From: Laguncularia racemosa
Lineage: Eukaryota > Streptophyta > Magnoliopsida > Myrtales > Combretaceae
Direction of reading: 5' to 3'
Assembly (NCBI GenBank): GCA_037954665.1
Contig: JBBMOL010000119.1
Coordinates: 1,116,001-1,180,000 of the forward strand
Length of the DNA stretch: 64,000 nt
The position numbers were made by a program, and so were the translations under genes. The notes under the pieces were generated by a model, which worked only from the letters and a program-made list of their open reading frames with translations, was not told the origin of the DNA and did no database searches. This document shows, one piece after another, positions 23,901-34,000 of the stretch (within the stretch, counting starts at the first letter, position 1; every line of letters begins with the position of its first letter).

Positions 23901-24364
23901 TGTTTTTGTATTCAACCAACTAACTAACAAATGAAAACCAAAACTTTCTATTTATACTACACTGTAACTATTGCATAAGAGTGGCATGTGGCCTAATTAG
24001 TTAATTAGAAACGGAAAAATCATATAAATACATGTGGCCTATAAGCAATGATCAATTACGTGTGCTCAATGGCGCTGCTAGGTTTTTACACGAGGAAGGA
24101 CGGGGCCGACGGGCCAAATACAAGAGGGATAAAGCTATGAGGTACACCCACGCGGATCCAGCTGCCTGGATGCAACCCTGTATATGCTCAGTTCATTTTC
24201 GCGACGCTAAAAAAATGAACCTCTACTGCAAAAACTAAATCAAGCTAGAGTATAATTGACATACCGCGAGATTTGAGAACAAAGAGAGCTCCTGCATCTA
24301 GCTCCTTGGTTTGGCTGGGAAAGCCGTTTTGCTTCTCAGAGAAGGAGACGACATCCATATCCAT
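11909..24364 (-). CDS. GAT1-like: GAT1a: GABA transporter 1-like amino-acid permease (AAAP family)
   Basis: Seven exons on the minus strand: 24364-24265, 16102-15872, 15508-15411, 14116-13930, 13449-13319, 12950-12717, 12289-11909, all with GT/AG introns. They join in phase to 453 residues, the usual AAAP length, with no internal stop. Recognisable blocks are LDAGALFVLKSRGNWWHCGY, LPSFHSLRHVN, GIIPEIQATLAPPVKGKM, GYWAFGN and MLPFFGDI. Such proteins are multi-pass plasma-membrane proteins, roughly 9-11 helices, that co-transport amino acids or GABA with protons; the substrate here is inferred from family resemblance. The start used is ATGGATATGGATG at 24364. GAT1b instead has an upstream in-frame ATG where this copy has GTG. 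Intron 1 is about 8.2 kb and contains two nested copia elements on the same strand, so correct splicing needs a very long intron removed. Confidence 0.9.
14385..14710 (+). repeat. Candidate solo LTR in GAT1a intron 3
   Basis: A stretch absent from the equivalent intron of GAT1b. It contains TATTATAAATAAAGGC (TATA-like, about 14652) and later AATAAAG, in a layout like a short LTR, with possible TG (about 14391) and CA (about 14700) ends. No duplicated target site was found, so this is only a candidate. Confidence 0.35.
16135..16378 (-). repeat. Outer copia 3' LTR, main part
   Basis: Begins TGTAAAGTGAAGC on the plus strand and aligns with 23772-24015 over most of its length, including AACAGGAAACAAGAAA and the TTTATACTA...CTGTAACTATTG stretch. 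The inner copia element interrupts it at 16379; the rest (TCATATAAATACATGTG...) is at 21743-21775. Confidence 0.75.
16379..16865 (-). repeat. Inner copia 3' LTR
   Basis: Matches 21236-21737 almost throughout; it lacks a short stretch near 16655 present in the other LTR (the extra TTTGGTCGTGTAC at about 21518). It is rich in GGCC/GACC-centred palindromes of the form ACACGGCCGTGT (16630-16830). The adjoining AACTTGAGGGGGAGC (16866-16880, minus strand) is the polypurine tract. Confidence 0.88.
16874..18466 (-). pseudogene. Inner copia reverse transcriptase and RNase H
   Basis: RT runs from 18466 down to about 17260 with WVYKIKYHSDSTVERYKARL, FAPVAKMTTVR, the MDVHNAFLHG block and the catalytic YVDDLIVSG. 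RNase H follows at 17233-16874 with SRSSAEAEYHSMA, HCDSQAALHI and HERTKHIEVDCHFVR. One in-frame stop (TAG, about 17255) sits where the family has Trp before KTKK. Resembles the pol of RE1-type copia elements. Nearly intact, but this stop should block full translation. Confidence 0.88.
18467..20490 (-). pseudogene. Inner copia zinc knuckle, protease and integrase
   Basis: The zinc knuckle CSHCKRKGHEAGSC lies near 20400, and the protease active site SWIIDTGATNHM near 20050. Integrase follows with an HHCC region around 19660-19540 and core residues in HLWGPYRTIS, VRSDNGMEF and QQNGRVERKH. Stops fall near 19986, 19144, 18690 and a few more before the RT. The stop at 20488 separates this part from gag; it would be repaired by a single C/T change, consistent with deamination. 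Confidence 0.82.
20491..21165 (-). pseudogene. Inner copia gag (UBN2-type)
   Basis: Opens with MNSGDDGNFKRK near 21165 and contains LKGENYDEWSCSLRTALRTR, KFGFVDGTI, DLWNDIQECFS, CKQKGMSIVNYYGKLKQLWD and the cysteine cluster CKCGGCTC. This is the gag domain common in plant copia elements; it forms the particle that packages element RNA. The frame is open for about 225 residues and ends at a stop (20488) just before the zinc-knuckle section. Confidence 0.82.
21221..21235 (-). other. Inner copia primer-binding site
   Basis: On the minus strand TGGTATCAGAACAGC directly follows the 5' LTR end ATCTTGTCA. It matches the usual copia primer site for initiator tRNA-Met (TGGTATCAGAGC) except near its end. 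Confidence 0.8.
21236..21737 (-). repeat. Inner copia 5' LTR
   Basis: Pairs with 16379-16865. On the minus strand it ends CTTGTCA at the primer site. It carries the same GGCC palindromes and one additional short palindrome-bearing stretch. Confidence 0.88.
21743..22560 (-). pseudogene. Outer copia LTR remainder and RT/RNase H remnants
   Basis: 21743-21775 is the remaining piece of the split LTR; CAACTTGAGAGGGGATG (minus strand, about 21785-21803) is its purine tract. Then come a copia RNase H end (21762-22004: GCTKHIDIDSYFICHH, NQFADLLTK) and further up STTEAEYRSMAS, SWGSSTNN and related blocks, with stops and frameshifts. The sequence jumps near 22560 from RT directly to protease, so integrase and much of RT are deleted. 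Confidence 0.75.
22561..23740 (-). pseudogene. Outer copia protease and gag remnants
   Basis: A protease site SSWVVDTSATNHLAP is readable near 22610. The gag part is at 23525-23112 with the SDDYMVLCWILNSMMPEYLQ block, LIQFLMGLNEGYEVVRNQIL and a CTCHLKERVNDFESQ block, and continues to about 23740 in another frame (MNFLAWNRS). Between them lies degraded noncoding-looking sequence. All of it is broken. Confidence 0.72.
23761..24051 (-). repeat. Outer copia primer site and 5' LTR
   Basis: TGGTATAGAGC on the minus strand (23761-23771) is a one-base-changed tRNA-Met primer site next to the LTR (23772 to about 24051), which pairs with 16135-16378 plus 21743-21775. After it the sequence rejoins host intron shared with GAT1b (GTGTGCTCAATGGCGCT). 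Confidence 0.75.
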
Positions 24365-25045
24365 GGAAGCTGGAGATAATTTTATGGTTCCCACGCTGAT
24401 CGCTCTACCACCAGTCTCTCTCTATCTCTCCAGATTGATTGAGTAGCGGTGAGAGAGATTATTGGTATAGAAATGTCCGAACGTGGAGATAATTTTGTTG
24501 GGTAGTTAGGCAATAGTGAACTGACAAAATGGTGTATTCAAATCTCTTTTCACTTCTTTTGGTTTATTCAAATCTCAACACTATGAGACGTATCCCAAAA
24601 ACCAAAAATACGTTATCATTATATCTTTACTACAATAGAAACTGTAAAACTCAAAAAAACCCAACTATATATATTAATATATATATATATATGTCCTCGA
24701 ATTATAAGTATAGCTTATTTATGAATTTTTAATAATGATTTTGAAATTTTAGAAACATATTATTTATATCTTTATAAAAATATGAAAAAGCATATTTTGA
24801 AAATCTAAAAGAACTATTTACATCTATCCAATATTTTTAGAGTGTATTCGAGATTACCCTTAAAATTCATGGGTGAAATCTGGTACCGGTTTAAAATATT
24901 TTTTATTCTCCTGATTTCCTCGGTTAGGACAAAATAAACGTCTTCGTGTGACAACTCTTGGAATAATTTCCGATTTGAAAAGATTTAACGTGGAATAATT
25001 TTCCTAAACATAAAGTTCAGTGACCGGCGGATATGTACACAGTCA
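24365..25045 (-). promoter_or_regulatory. GAT1a 5' untranslated and promoter region
   Basis: Upstream sequence of GAT1a, collinear in patches with 36783-37610 upstream of GAT1b (for example CTTCTTTTGGTTT, GGTTAGGACAAAATAAACGTC, ACATAAAGTTCAGTGAC). Shared patches suggest both genes inherited the same proximal promoter. No TATA box or start site was assigned. The GAT1b version is longer, with about 100 bp of additional sequence. Confidence 0.55.
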
Positions 25046-25336
25046 TACCTCTTCAATCCTTAATCCAAACGTCCCAAACTTTATGCCTATGTCTCTCTCA
25101 CATTCAAAAAGAAAGCGACAAAGAGACGCGTAGGAATGACTTTCTTTACCCGTAAAATTTGTTGTTTTTTTGATGGCATCGATGGATGAAACAAAAGGAA
25201 ATATTGTGTTTAGAAGCACAAATAAAATTTCAATCATATTAACATGCTACATGAATAAATTAGTAATATATAAATATTAATAAAATTTTAATATATAGCA
25301 ATCTTTATGAAACATAAATACTAGTTTTTTAAAAAC
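25046..25336 (-). other. Tandem-duplication junction and GAT1b 3' flank
   Basis: At about 25050 the sequence passes from the upstream end of the GAT1a unit (GGCGGATATGTACACAGTCATAC) to CTCTTCAATCCTTAATCC, the same sequence that starts the GAT1a unit at 11458. The duplication joint is thus visible. The flank continues at 30874 beyond T2. Confidence 0.65.
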
Positions 25337-25675
25337 TTTTAAATACTTCATTTTTGTTCTATTTAGTTTTTTTAATAAAAATATAAAAAATAATTAGAAA
25401 AAAACCAAGTTTATTATTTAAAACCGCCCTAAACTAGCTTTAAGGATAAAATGCAATTTACTTGCATTATAAAATTGAGACACAAGCCAATGGTCTATTA
25501 GAAATCACACATATATATACACGAAAGACTTAAAGATCAATCCTCCTAACATTCAAATGTGTAAATTTTTTTTTTTTTCAAAACATAAGATGACATCAGC
25601 TTCTTCAACCTCAAGCAACACGACAAGCTTCCATGCAAACCTCCTTCTCGAGCAACTGAATCCACGTTATATAGG
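25337..25675 (+). repeat. T2 5' LTR fragment
   Basis: Aligns with the first part of the 3' LTR (29697 to about 30035): CATTTTTGTTCTA, GTTTATTATTTA, ATTAGAAATCACACAT, GACAAGCTTCCATGCAAAC. It breaks off near GAGCAACTGAATCC and runs straight into integrase, so one deletion removed most of the LTR and the element's middle. Confidence 0.78.
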
Positions 25676-25724
25676 CAATCGTTTGATAGCACATTATTGA
25701 GATTTGTGGACAAAGAAGAAGCAA

Positions 25725-26770
25725 ACACCCTTATAAAAGAGGAATATGAAGGAATATGTGATCTTCACATGAATGACTACATGCTTATTAGGAAAAACAT
25801 GAGATTGGATTATTACTGGTTAACTATGGAAGCTGACTACATCAAACACATAAGGCATTGTCATCTATGTTAAATTTATGCCAACAAAATAAATACCCAT
25901 CCTCAAGAACTTCATACACTTTTTTCACCATAGCCATTCTCTATGTGGGGGCTAGACATAATTGGACCAATTAACTCAAAAGCATCCAATTGATTATTTC
26001 ACCAAATGGGTCAAAGCTTTATCATATGTCAATGTTATCAAATGAGTAGTGATCAAATTCATCAAAAGGGACATTATTGCTCGATATAAATCTCTTAAGT
26101 CAATTATTATAGATAATGACACGAACCTTAACAAGCAGCTTATGACAGAATGGTGCCAACATTTCAAGATCAATTACAAGAATTCCACTACATATTGACC
26201 ATACATGAATGGGGCTATAGAAGCGACTAATAAAAATATCAAACGGATTATTAAAAAGATAGTTGTTATTTAAAAAGATTAGCATGAGATGTTAGCATTT
26301 GCACTCATGGCCTATCGAACCTCCATTAAAACATCAACAGGAGTTGCACCTTACTCTTTGGTATATGGCACTGAGGTAGTATTACTGGTTGAAGTTGAGA
26401 TTCCATTGCTCAAAGGGTTATCAAAAACTCAATTATATGAAACTGATTTGGTAAAAAAGTGGGTTGACCAATTGAACCTAATTGATGAAAAGAGATTAGC
26501 AGCATTATGTCATGGCCAATGCTACCAACAAAGAATGGCTAAAACCTTTAATAAAAGAGTGCAACCTCGAAGTTTCCAAGAAAGTGACTTAGTTTTAAGA
26601 AAGATCCTCTCGAATGTATAAAATCCTAAAGGGAAGTTTACACCTAATTATGAAGGGCCATATTTTGTCAAGAAAGTGTTATCTAGAGGGGCATTAATTT
26701 TTTCACGTATTGATGGTCCAGATTTAAAGAATCTTATAAATTCTAATGTAGTTAAAATGTACTATCATTG
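25725..26770 (+). pseudogene. T2 integrase, broken
   Basis: The HHCC part (EEYEGICDLHMNDYML, IRHCHLC), DDE core (WGLDIIGPI, IIIDNDTN, MNGAIEATNKNIKR) and C-terminal part (26289-26621: HEMLAFALMAYRTSIKTSTG; then NYEGPYFVKK, VVKMYYH) are readable, with stops near 25870, 25930, 26197, 26270, 26617 and a deletion near 25990. Closely parallels the T1 integrase at 3.4-4.5 kb. Confidence 0.83.
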
Positions 26771-27069
26771 ATGAATTAATGGAATATTACTTGAGTTTAG
26801 TGAAAATATTAGCAATCATTGGTCTCTATGTGGTCTAATTTTTACCATCTGTGTGTAAAGTTGATATCCTTGATAGTCATTAGCATTGGATCAATTATCT
26901 CTCACCTCATTGATAAGTTTCTTTCTCCTTTACTCCTGTTTTGCCTTATATACTCAAACATGAGGGAAACTGTGAGGAATAAAACAATGATGAATGATAA
27001 AAACTCTTCAAATACCCCATCATCATTTCACCTTTTTCAAAAGGGAATTTTATTTGCTATTTCAAGTTA

Positions 27070-28490
27070 GATGATGCGCTCGAATTTAACCGATTGTTTT
27101 AAGTTTTAAATTTATAACCAATAAAATCTATAATCGAGCTAAACAGTGTACCTATCAACTATAGTATAGATTTAACAGTTGTCGTCATTTGGAATCTATA
27201 AAACAAGTACTAGTATTACATTTCTCTACTATTTAGTCTAATTTATGAAGTGTAAATTATGAATTAAATTAATAATTAACAAATCCTAACAACCCTAGAA
27301 TTAAATGATATTATCTTAAAATTGTATTCAAACTCAAAATATACCCCTCATCTTATTCCACCCTAACTCTTAAATTCTCAAAATAAGATATCGATTAACG
27401 AATCAATTTACACTTTACACCGTAGGAATTCTTAAGTAAAATCAATTACTCCTTCGAGTTAATCAATTCTTAATCATACACAAGATAACGGAGACCTCTC
27501 TCTCACTACCATCATGCAAGATCTCATTAACTTCACAAATTCCAATTAATTGCAGAAAATCAATGTTTTCCTACCTCTAGGAAAAACATGTAATCTTTCT
27601 ATTCTTGAAGATATAATTTACTAGACGAAACCTTTTTCAATCTAATAAAAATTAGGCATGCAATCAATTTGCGCACATAAATTAATCACAAGAATAATGG
27701 AAACACATTAATATATGCAAAGATATAAACAGTTCATTAATCAATCAATGTTTCAACACATGAGTTAGGGTTTCACAAGATGAAAGATATAAAGAATTAC
27801 TCATCCAAGGAGTTTTCAATAAAAACAGAGAATCTAGAAAAGTAAAATTGATTCATGATAGAAAGAGTAGTCCCTTGTGTTGTTTTGTGATCTCCAATAA
27901 TGTTTGAATAATTCTCCTCTTGAAGTTTGTAATAATGCCCCCTTAGGGTTTTTAGAACGAAGTCAGAAGAAAAAAAAAGTCTCCTTAAAATAAAACAAGG
28001 CGTCTATTTATAGTTCTATCAAAACAGGGTTCAGCATGGGCACTAGCACGGCCCGGCCTCGAGCATGGCTGTGGGAATACATGCTCGAAACACGTCATTT
28101 TCACTACCCAGTTCAGCACGCCCTCCAGCACAGCCATGCTCGAGGTAGGGCTGAAAAAAAAAAAAACTTATATTCTCATTACTAGCATCAGCACGGGTTG
28201 TGCTGAACTTGGGGCACACCTTAATATAGCTACTGGTCATTTTTTGCATCCAGCACTAGCATCTGCATGGGTTGTGCTGAACTAAAAATTAATTTTCTTC
28301 ATTTTTTGCCAAATTTCACCTTGCCTGTGCTCATATCATCCTTAAACCTTTCTTTTGTCTCCATTGGCGCCTGAAATTAAAATTTAATCATATAAGTACC
28401 ATTTTCTTTACAAATCACATGAAATCCATATAAAATTATAACTAATAAGCACTAGAATTAAGGGTTTTCCAATACATATCATTAGACTCC
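27070..28490. repeat. Nested non-autonomous LTR-like repeat in T2
   Basis: About 1.4 kb without coding content interrupting the T2 3' region. Its layout matches the repeat at about 51.96-53.69 kb: short AT-rich leader, TCAATCAA-rich stretches, a GC-rich part with CAGCACGG/GGCTGTG motifs (28030-28270), then TTTGTCTCCATTGGCGCCTG and AAATCCATATAAAATTATAA near the end. The family is not recognised and the ends are approximate. Confidence 0.4.
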
Positions 28491-28639
28491 CAAATAATGG
28501 GAATAGAAATAAATTTGAGCAAAATGAGTTTAAAGGGTCAGAATTTTGGAATAAAAGTGAATCTCAATCTCACACGAGCATGGTTCATCCAACGAGGAAA
28601 GAGTTTATTCAAGATGGAGGCAAATAAACGAGTGCTTTG

Positions 28640-29610
28640 AATTTCAAGAAAATGGCTCATTGTTTAGGCGCTATCTGCAAAACAAAGTAAGATTCTTCAC
28701 TATTAAAATAAGTCATACGTGGGTAGTAAAATTTAAATATGCCTTAAGTCAGTTAGCTTATAAGGGCACTTTCCTAAAAAAGTTACTTTTTCTGGTTACT
28801 AGTCTATGTATGATAGTTAGCCCACGGGGGTACTTTCTTTAGATATCATCTTTTGGGATTGCTAGTTGATAGAGATGCTTCCCAATGTGTGATAATCAGC
28901 TTAGATGGGCACTTTCTTGAAACATCATTTTTTAGGGTTATTAGTCTATGATAAACGCTTTCCTATGTAAATTAGTTAGCATGCAGGGGCACTATCTTAA
29001 AATTCATCATTTTAAGGTTGCTAGTCTGTAATAAATGCTTTCCTATGTAAATTAGTCAACTCGTAGGGGCACTTTCCTAAAATTCATCTTTTTAAGATTG
29101 TTGGTCCAAGAAGCACTTCCTCATTACAAGTCAGTCACCCCATAAGGGCACTTTCTTAAAATATCATCTTTTAGGGTTGTTAGTTTGTAGAGATATTTCC
29201 CGCTGTAAGTTAGTCAACCTAAAAGGAACACTCTCCTAAAGCATCATCTTTTGAGGTTGCTAGTTTGTAGAGATGTTTCCCATTGTAGAATAGTCAGCTC
29301 AAATAGACGCTTTCTTAAAACATCATTTTTTAAGGCTGCTAGTCTGTGGAGATGCTTCCCCATTATAAGTTAGTCACCCCCATAGAGGCACTTTCCTAAA
29401 ATAATATCTTTTAAGGTTATTAGTTTGTAAAGACACTTCCCACTGAAGGTATGTTAATTCACACGAGCACTTTCCTACAATATCATCTTTTTAAGATAGC
29501 TAGACATTCCTAGTATTGATTAATCAACCCCTTTGAGGCACTATCCTAGACATCTCTTATTAGCTTGCTAGTTCATAGAAATATTTCTTGCATTTAGTTG
29601 GATAGCTCAT
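28640..29610 (+). repeat. About 80-bp tandem repeats in T2 3' region
   Basis: Around eleven or twelve diverged units of about 80 bp containing GGCACTTTCCTAAAA, CATCTTTTAAGGTTGCTAGTC and GATGCTTCCC stretches. The same basic unit as in T1 (4.93-5.53 kb), here in more copies. Confidence 0.82.
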
Positions 29611-29696
29611 CAGAGTACATTCTTAAGCAAAAATTGTGTATCTCTTTGGTCTTTATGGTAAAGTTTCCCTCAAACTTCACCTTAAATAGGGGCAAC

Positions 29697-30636
29697 TGTT
29701 GACACTCAATTTTTGTTCTCTAGTTTTTTTTTTCATAAAAATATAAAAAATGATTTAAAAAATTGAGTTTATTATTTAGAACTGGCCTAAGCTAGGTTAA
29801 AGGAATAAATGCAATTTTCTTACATTATAAAACTAAGGAATAAGCCAACAACCTATTAGAAATCACACATGCATAAACATAGAAAAACTAAGATTGATCC
29901 TCCCAATGTGCAAATGCACAAATTTTTTTTTCAAAATAGAAGATGTAGGTTGAACCCATGACTTTAGCTTCTTTAACCCCTGGCAACATGACGAGCTTCC
30001 ATGCAAACTTCCTTCCCGAGAAGCTAGCTTCCCTTTCATTTTTTGCCACATCTTTTTCATAATTTCAACAAATTAATGGTGAAATTATGAAGATTATATG
30101 GCCTTTTATGGATTTAAATTCAAAACAAGTCCAAATATATTGCAATCTATAGATGAATTTGCATTCGAAAATGGAGGAAATTAAGATTGCACAAATCATG
30201 CTCCAGCAAAGCAGAATCGAGTGCAGACTAAAGACCACCATTTTTTAAGCTTCCATACTCGATTTTTGGCAAGAATTAATGTAAAGGAGTCAATACTTGA
30301 TTGTAATCCATACACAACCAAGTTAAACCTAGGAATATTCTCTAGCTAAATCTCAAAATTTAATCCATGAATGCATGGCTGAGGGAACTTTGCATCTCCG
30401 ATTCAAGCTCCTATAGTATAAATAAGAGCTTGAGCAAGCCCTTCCAACATACATAAGAACAGAAAGCCACCCATTCCCACTTCCATAAAAGCTATTCCGA
30501 AGGTCTCTCTCTCTTAAATAGCAAGCACGTAAGTATCTACGGGGTGACTTAAAAAAAAAACTTTTTTTTTTCTTCTGTCAAATACTTTGAAAAAATAATT
30601 TTAATTTTAGAAGGTTAAAGTGGAAACCGTAGTATT

Positions 30637-30686
<50 letters not shown>

Positions 30687-30873
30687 CAAGATCAGTGGTC
30701 GGGTTAGAATTAGTACCGCTCTATTAATTTTAACTTGATTTTTTCCCAATCATAATCAGGTGGTGACTCCTATTTTTAAAAGTAATTTTTTTTTTCTAAT
30801 CTTAGTTAATGTTTTACACTAAATGCGCATAAAGTTTAGTGTAAATCAAATTAAGAAAAAAATTAGGCTTGAT
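29697..30873 (+). repeat. T2 3' LTR
   Basis: Starts TGTTGACACTC after the purine tract AAATAGGGGCAA. It contains TATAAATAAGAG near 30417 (TATA box), a perfect TA microsatellite at about 30638-30676, and TGGTGACTCC near 30761, equivalent to TGGCGACTCC in the T1 LTR. The end is set by homology of the right flank to GAT1a at about 30873. Confidence 0.72.
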
Positions 30874-31033
30874 AAAACTATCAACTACTACTACCATATT
30901 TTGAAATATAGGTAGTACTTATCGATCGCTTCTTTCTATTTTCACATATTTATATTCTTGAGGCGATTTTAGAATAGAGTGACTAAACAAACACACTCAA
31001 TCGAAATAAGAAAAATAATTATTGTAACTTTAG

Positions 31034-34000
31034 TTACATGTTAGCAAACAGACGATATGTCTTGGCATCAAGAACTATTTGTCTAACTGAAGCAACTCCC
31101 CCTACAGCTATTAGTATCGATGAAACCACTATTATTGTTGTATTTATCCAAAAGATGAAGCTCCTTTTAGAGGGCTTGAGACCCACATTGTACAACACCA
31201 TGGGCAATATGAAATCAATAGGAATGCATCCCAATGCTCCAAATAGTGCCATGATATCTCCAAAGAAGGGCAACATCATGGCAACTGTCGTCCCGACGAT
31301 AACTGACATCGATCGAAAAAACAACCTCGGCACCACATTTCGAATAGAGAATTGACCCATTTTCGAGTTCGCAAACTTTTTTTCAAATAGTTCATTAGTT
31401 GGTTGCAAATAAACCTGCATTTATAACCATATTTTCTATGTGAGTAATTTCCCATCATAATAATGAATTTAGGCTTTTGAATGAATTATAAATCATATAT
31501 TTTAATTATAATAGCATATTTATATATTCATTTTTTTTTCAGTTCATATATCTATATTTTAGTTTTTTACACTTTGTATATAAGTGTTTTTTCATTTAAA
31601 AGAAAAGGTTATTTAGAAATTAAAAATAAGCACATGAGATGCATGCGAGGCAAAAAAGAAAAAACCCAAAAACTCAACTCTCTTTCATTTTTATTTTTTT
31701 TTTGAATTATGATAAAACCCAAAAACTCAACTCTCTTTCATTTTTTTTTTTTTTTGAATTATGATAATCCTAATATCTTCAACTTGTTTTTTTAACTTTC
31801 TACACAGTTCATGCATCCATTTTTAATGTCTAACTAAATACAAGTACGCAAAGTATAAAAAACCAAAACATACTAATATAAATCTAGAATTATAATTATG
31901 ATAAATTGCTCTTACCACTGTGACTGCTAGTATTTGTAGAAGGGTAAGGATGTTGGTCACAAGAAGAAACCACATAGGTAATAAGGGCTTAATGTCTCCC
32001 ATGAAATTGGTGAGAACCATCCCCTTTGCGTTATTTCCGAAGGTCCAATATCCAGAAATTGCCACGCTAAAATATGTGGTTACTATCACGGAGTAACATA
32101 TGCATAGTCCTTTGAACATCTTACCCTTCACTGGAGGAGCCAAAGTTGCCTAAAAGAAAAATATAAATATTTCATATTGACTTTTAAAAAATATATATAT
32201 ATACATAGAGAATTGGAATATATTTTTTAAAATATAACAAGGTATATTACACATAGAATTTTATCATATATCCTCAATGGACCGTACGGTTATATTAAAT
32301 TTCTCTCAAGTCATGTAATTAGATAAATCGATTAGATTCTCTATTTTAGTGTTATCATTCCACGTATGTCTACTATATATATGGTCATGGAAATATAAAA
32401 AAGAGAACTTAATTGGTACAACAATACAACAACTCTAAATAAAAATAGAAGAACAAGAACCTGAATTTCAGGAATAATGCCGCTAGCATACGTGGTGGCA
32501 ATGATAGAAATACCATTGAAAGCGCTAAAAATACGATCTTCCGTATTTCCATTAACAGAGTAATTCTGAGCTGGAGCATTTCTTGAATTTCCTACCAAGA
32601 AAATATTTATATTTTTTCGATTAGACTTAATTGCTATGCTTCTTACCTTTTTTTTTTTTCATTTTAGTAAACATCTGTGCTTTTTCAGAACAACATTTGA
32701 CGCTATAATTAAACATAATTCACAAATCGAAATAATTTGTTCCTACAAAAAAAAAATTACCAACTATTTATTTATTTAGGATAATCACATTAGAGACACT
32801 TGAACTAGTAGTATATATATATGGCCCAAAAAAAAAAATAGTGCTATATATATTCTTCTATCTCGGTACTTAATTCAAATGGAAGGGGAAAGGCTTGGGC
32901 CTATCTATCCCGGCCCATAGGTCATCATAAAGAAACGGGAGTTATTGAAATCTCTGTGATTCGTGTCATGTGTCTTCCAACCCCACATATGATATGACGG
33001 GTTTCAACAAACACATAATGGTATTTTAAGGTGTCATGGAAGTTAATTATCGGAATAAAAGGATTTTTACTGTATTTCTAGTCCATGAGACCCTATTAAA
33101 GCAAATGGATTCTTTCTTCTAATAAATTCCTATAAACCATGTCCATGTTTTTGGCAAATAAATAAATAACCATGTCCATGTTTCAGAATAAAGATAGTAT
33201 ATAGTATTAAGACATAATTCCAGAAATCTTATTACCAAAAGTTGTACGCAAAATCGACTTCCTTACCTATGTCAATGGAGCCAGCAGTAGCACAAGCGCT
33301 GTAAGCAAGACAAAGGACTAAGGAAACAAGATTGACATGTCTGAGGGAGTGGAAGGATGGAAGTTGCGCCACTATTAGCGTAAAAGCTCCAAATATGGCA
33401 ATGAATTGGTAGAGCTGCATGGTACCATCAGGTCTAGAGAGCAAGTAGATGAACTGAAAAATACAAAGAAAACACATGTGAGTTTAATAATGAGCACAGA
33501 AAATATTTGTATTGATCGAGTCTTTATGATATAACCCTAAATTCCATAATATGGGGTAAATGTTTAATACATAGAAAATCCTAACTATAAATGTTGATAT
33601 ACTTGTCAGATATGTTAGATAGTTTATGGTCGGACTTTTATCCATGCAATCCACAATTAAATTTTCCGTATTAAATAACACATATAGGTTACGAGATATT
33701 TTCCAACATTGAGAGTTATCTCTTTATTCTTTGTTGGATCGAGATGACTTTTCTTATAAAACATGAGTGTTTGTTGCTCATGGGATGTAGTTTCAGATTG
33801 TGAATCAATCCATATGCATGATGTGTTTTTATTTTTTTATTTTTAGTTTAAATATTTGTAACTCACAAAGAAATTGAATTATTTAAAAAAATGATGAATT
33901 GACGATATGGTACTTTGAATAATATAGCTATTATAAGTTATTTTGAAATATTTCTACTAATGATAAATAAATTTGACATATGATGTACTCTTATATCGAT

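Larger units (their letters stand above)
16135..24051 (-). mobile_element. Outer Ty1/copia element in GAT1a intron 1 (decayed)
   Basis: Similar LTR sequences in direct orientation lie at 16135-16378 (continuing at 21738 after the inner element) and 23772-24051. A tRNA-Met-type primer site, TGGTATAGAGC on the minus strand, abuts the second. Between them are copia RNase H, RT, protease and gag remnants in minus-strand order. TCAAT occurs at both outer edges (16130-16134 and 24052-24056), a candidate 5-bp target duplication. The matching intron of GAT1b has no such insert, so it entered after the gene duplication. It is heavily decayed and internally deleted. Confidence 0.8.
25337..30873 (+). 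mobile_element. Ty3/gypsy Tat-type retrotransposon T2 (internally deleted)
   Basis: Bounded by AAAAC at 25332-25336 and 30874-30878 (candidate 5-bp target duplication), within sequence contiguous in GAT1a. It holds a truncated 5' LTR, integrase, a 3' region with a nested repeat and tandem repeats, a purine tract (29684-29695) and a full 3' LTR. Gag, protease, RT and both RNases H are missing. Its integrase and tandem repeats resemble those of T1. Confidence 0.85.

Noticed and set aside
28640..29610. CRISPR-like array
   Set aside because: The units are contiguous, diverged, about 80 bp and lack constant repeats with unique spacers; the genome is eukaryotic and the array lies in a retrotransposon.
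30638..30676. The TA run as a replication or regulatory element
   Set aside because: It is a simple dinucleotide microsatellite in the T2 LTR.
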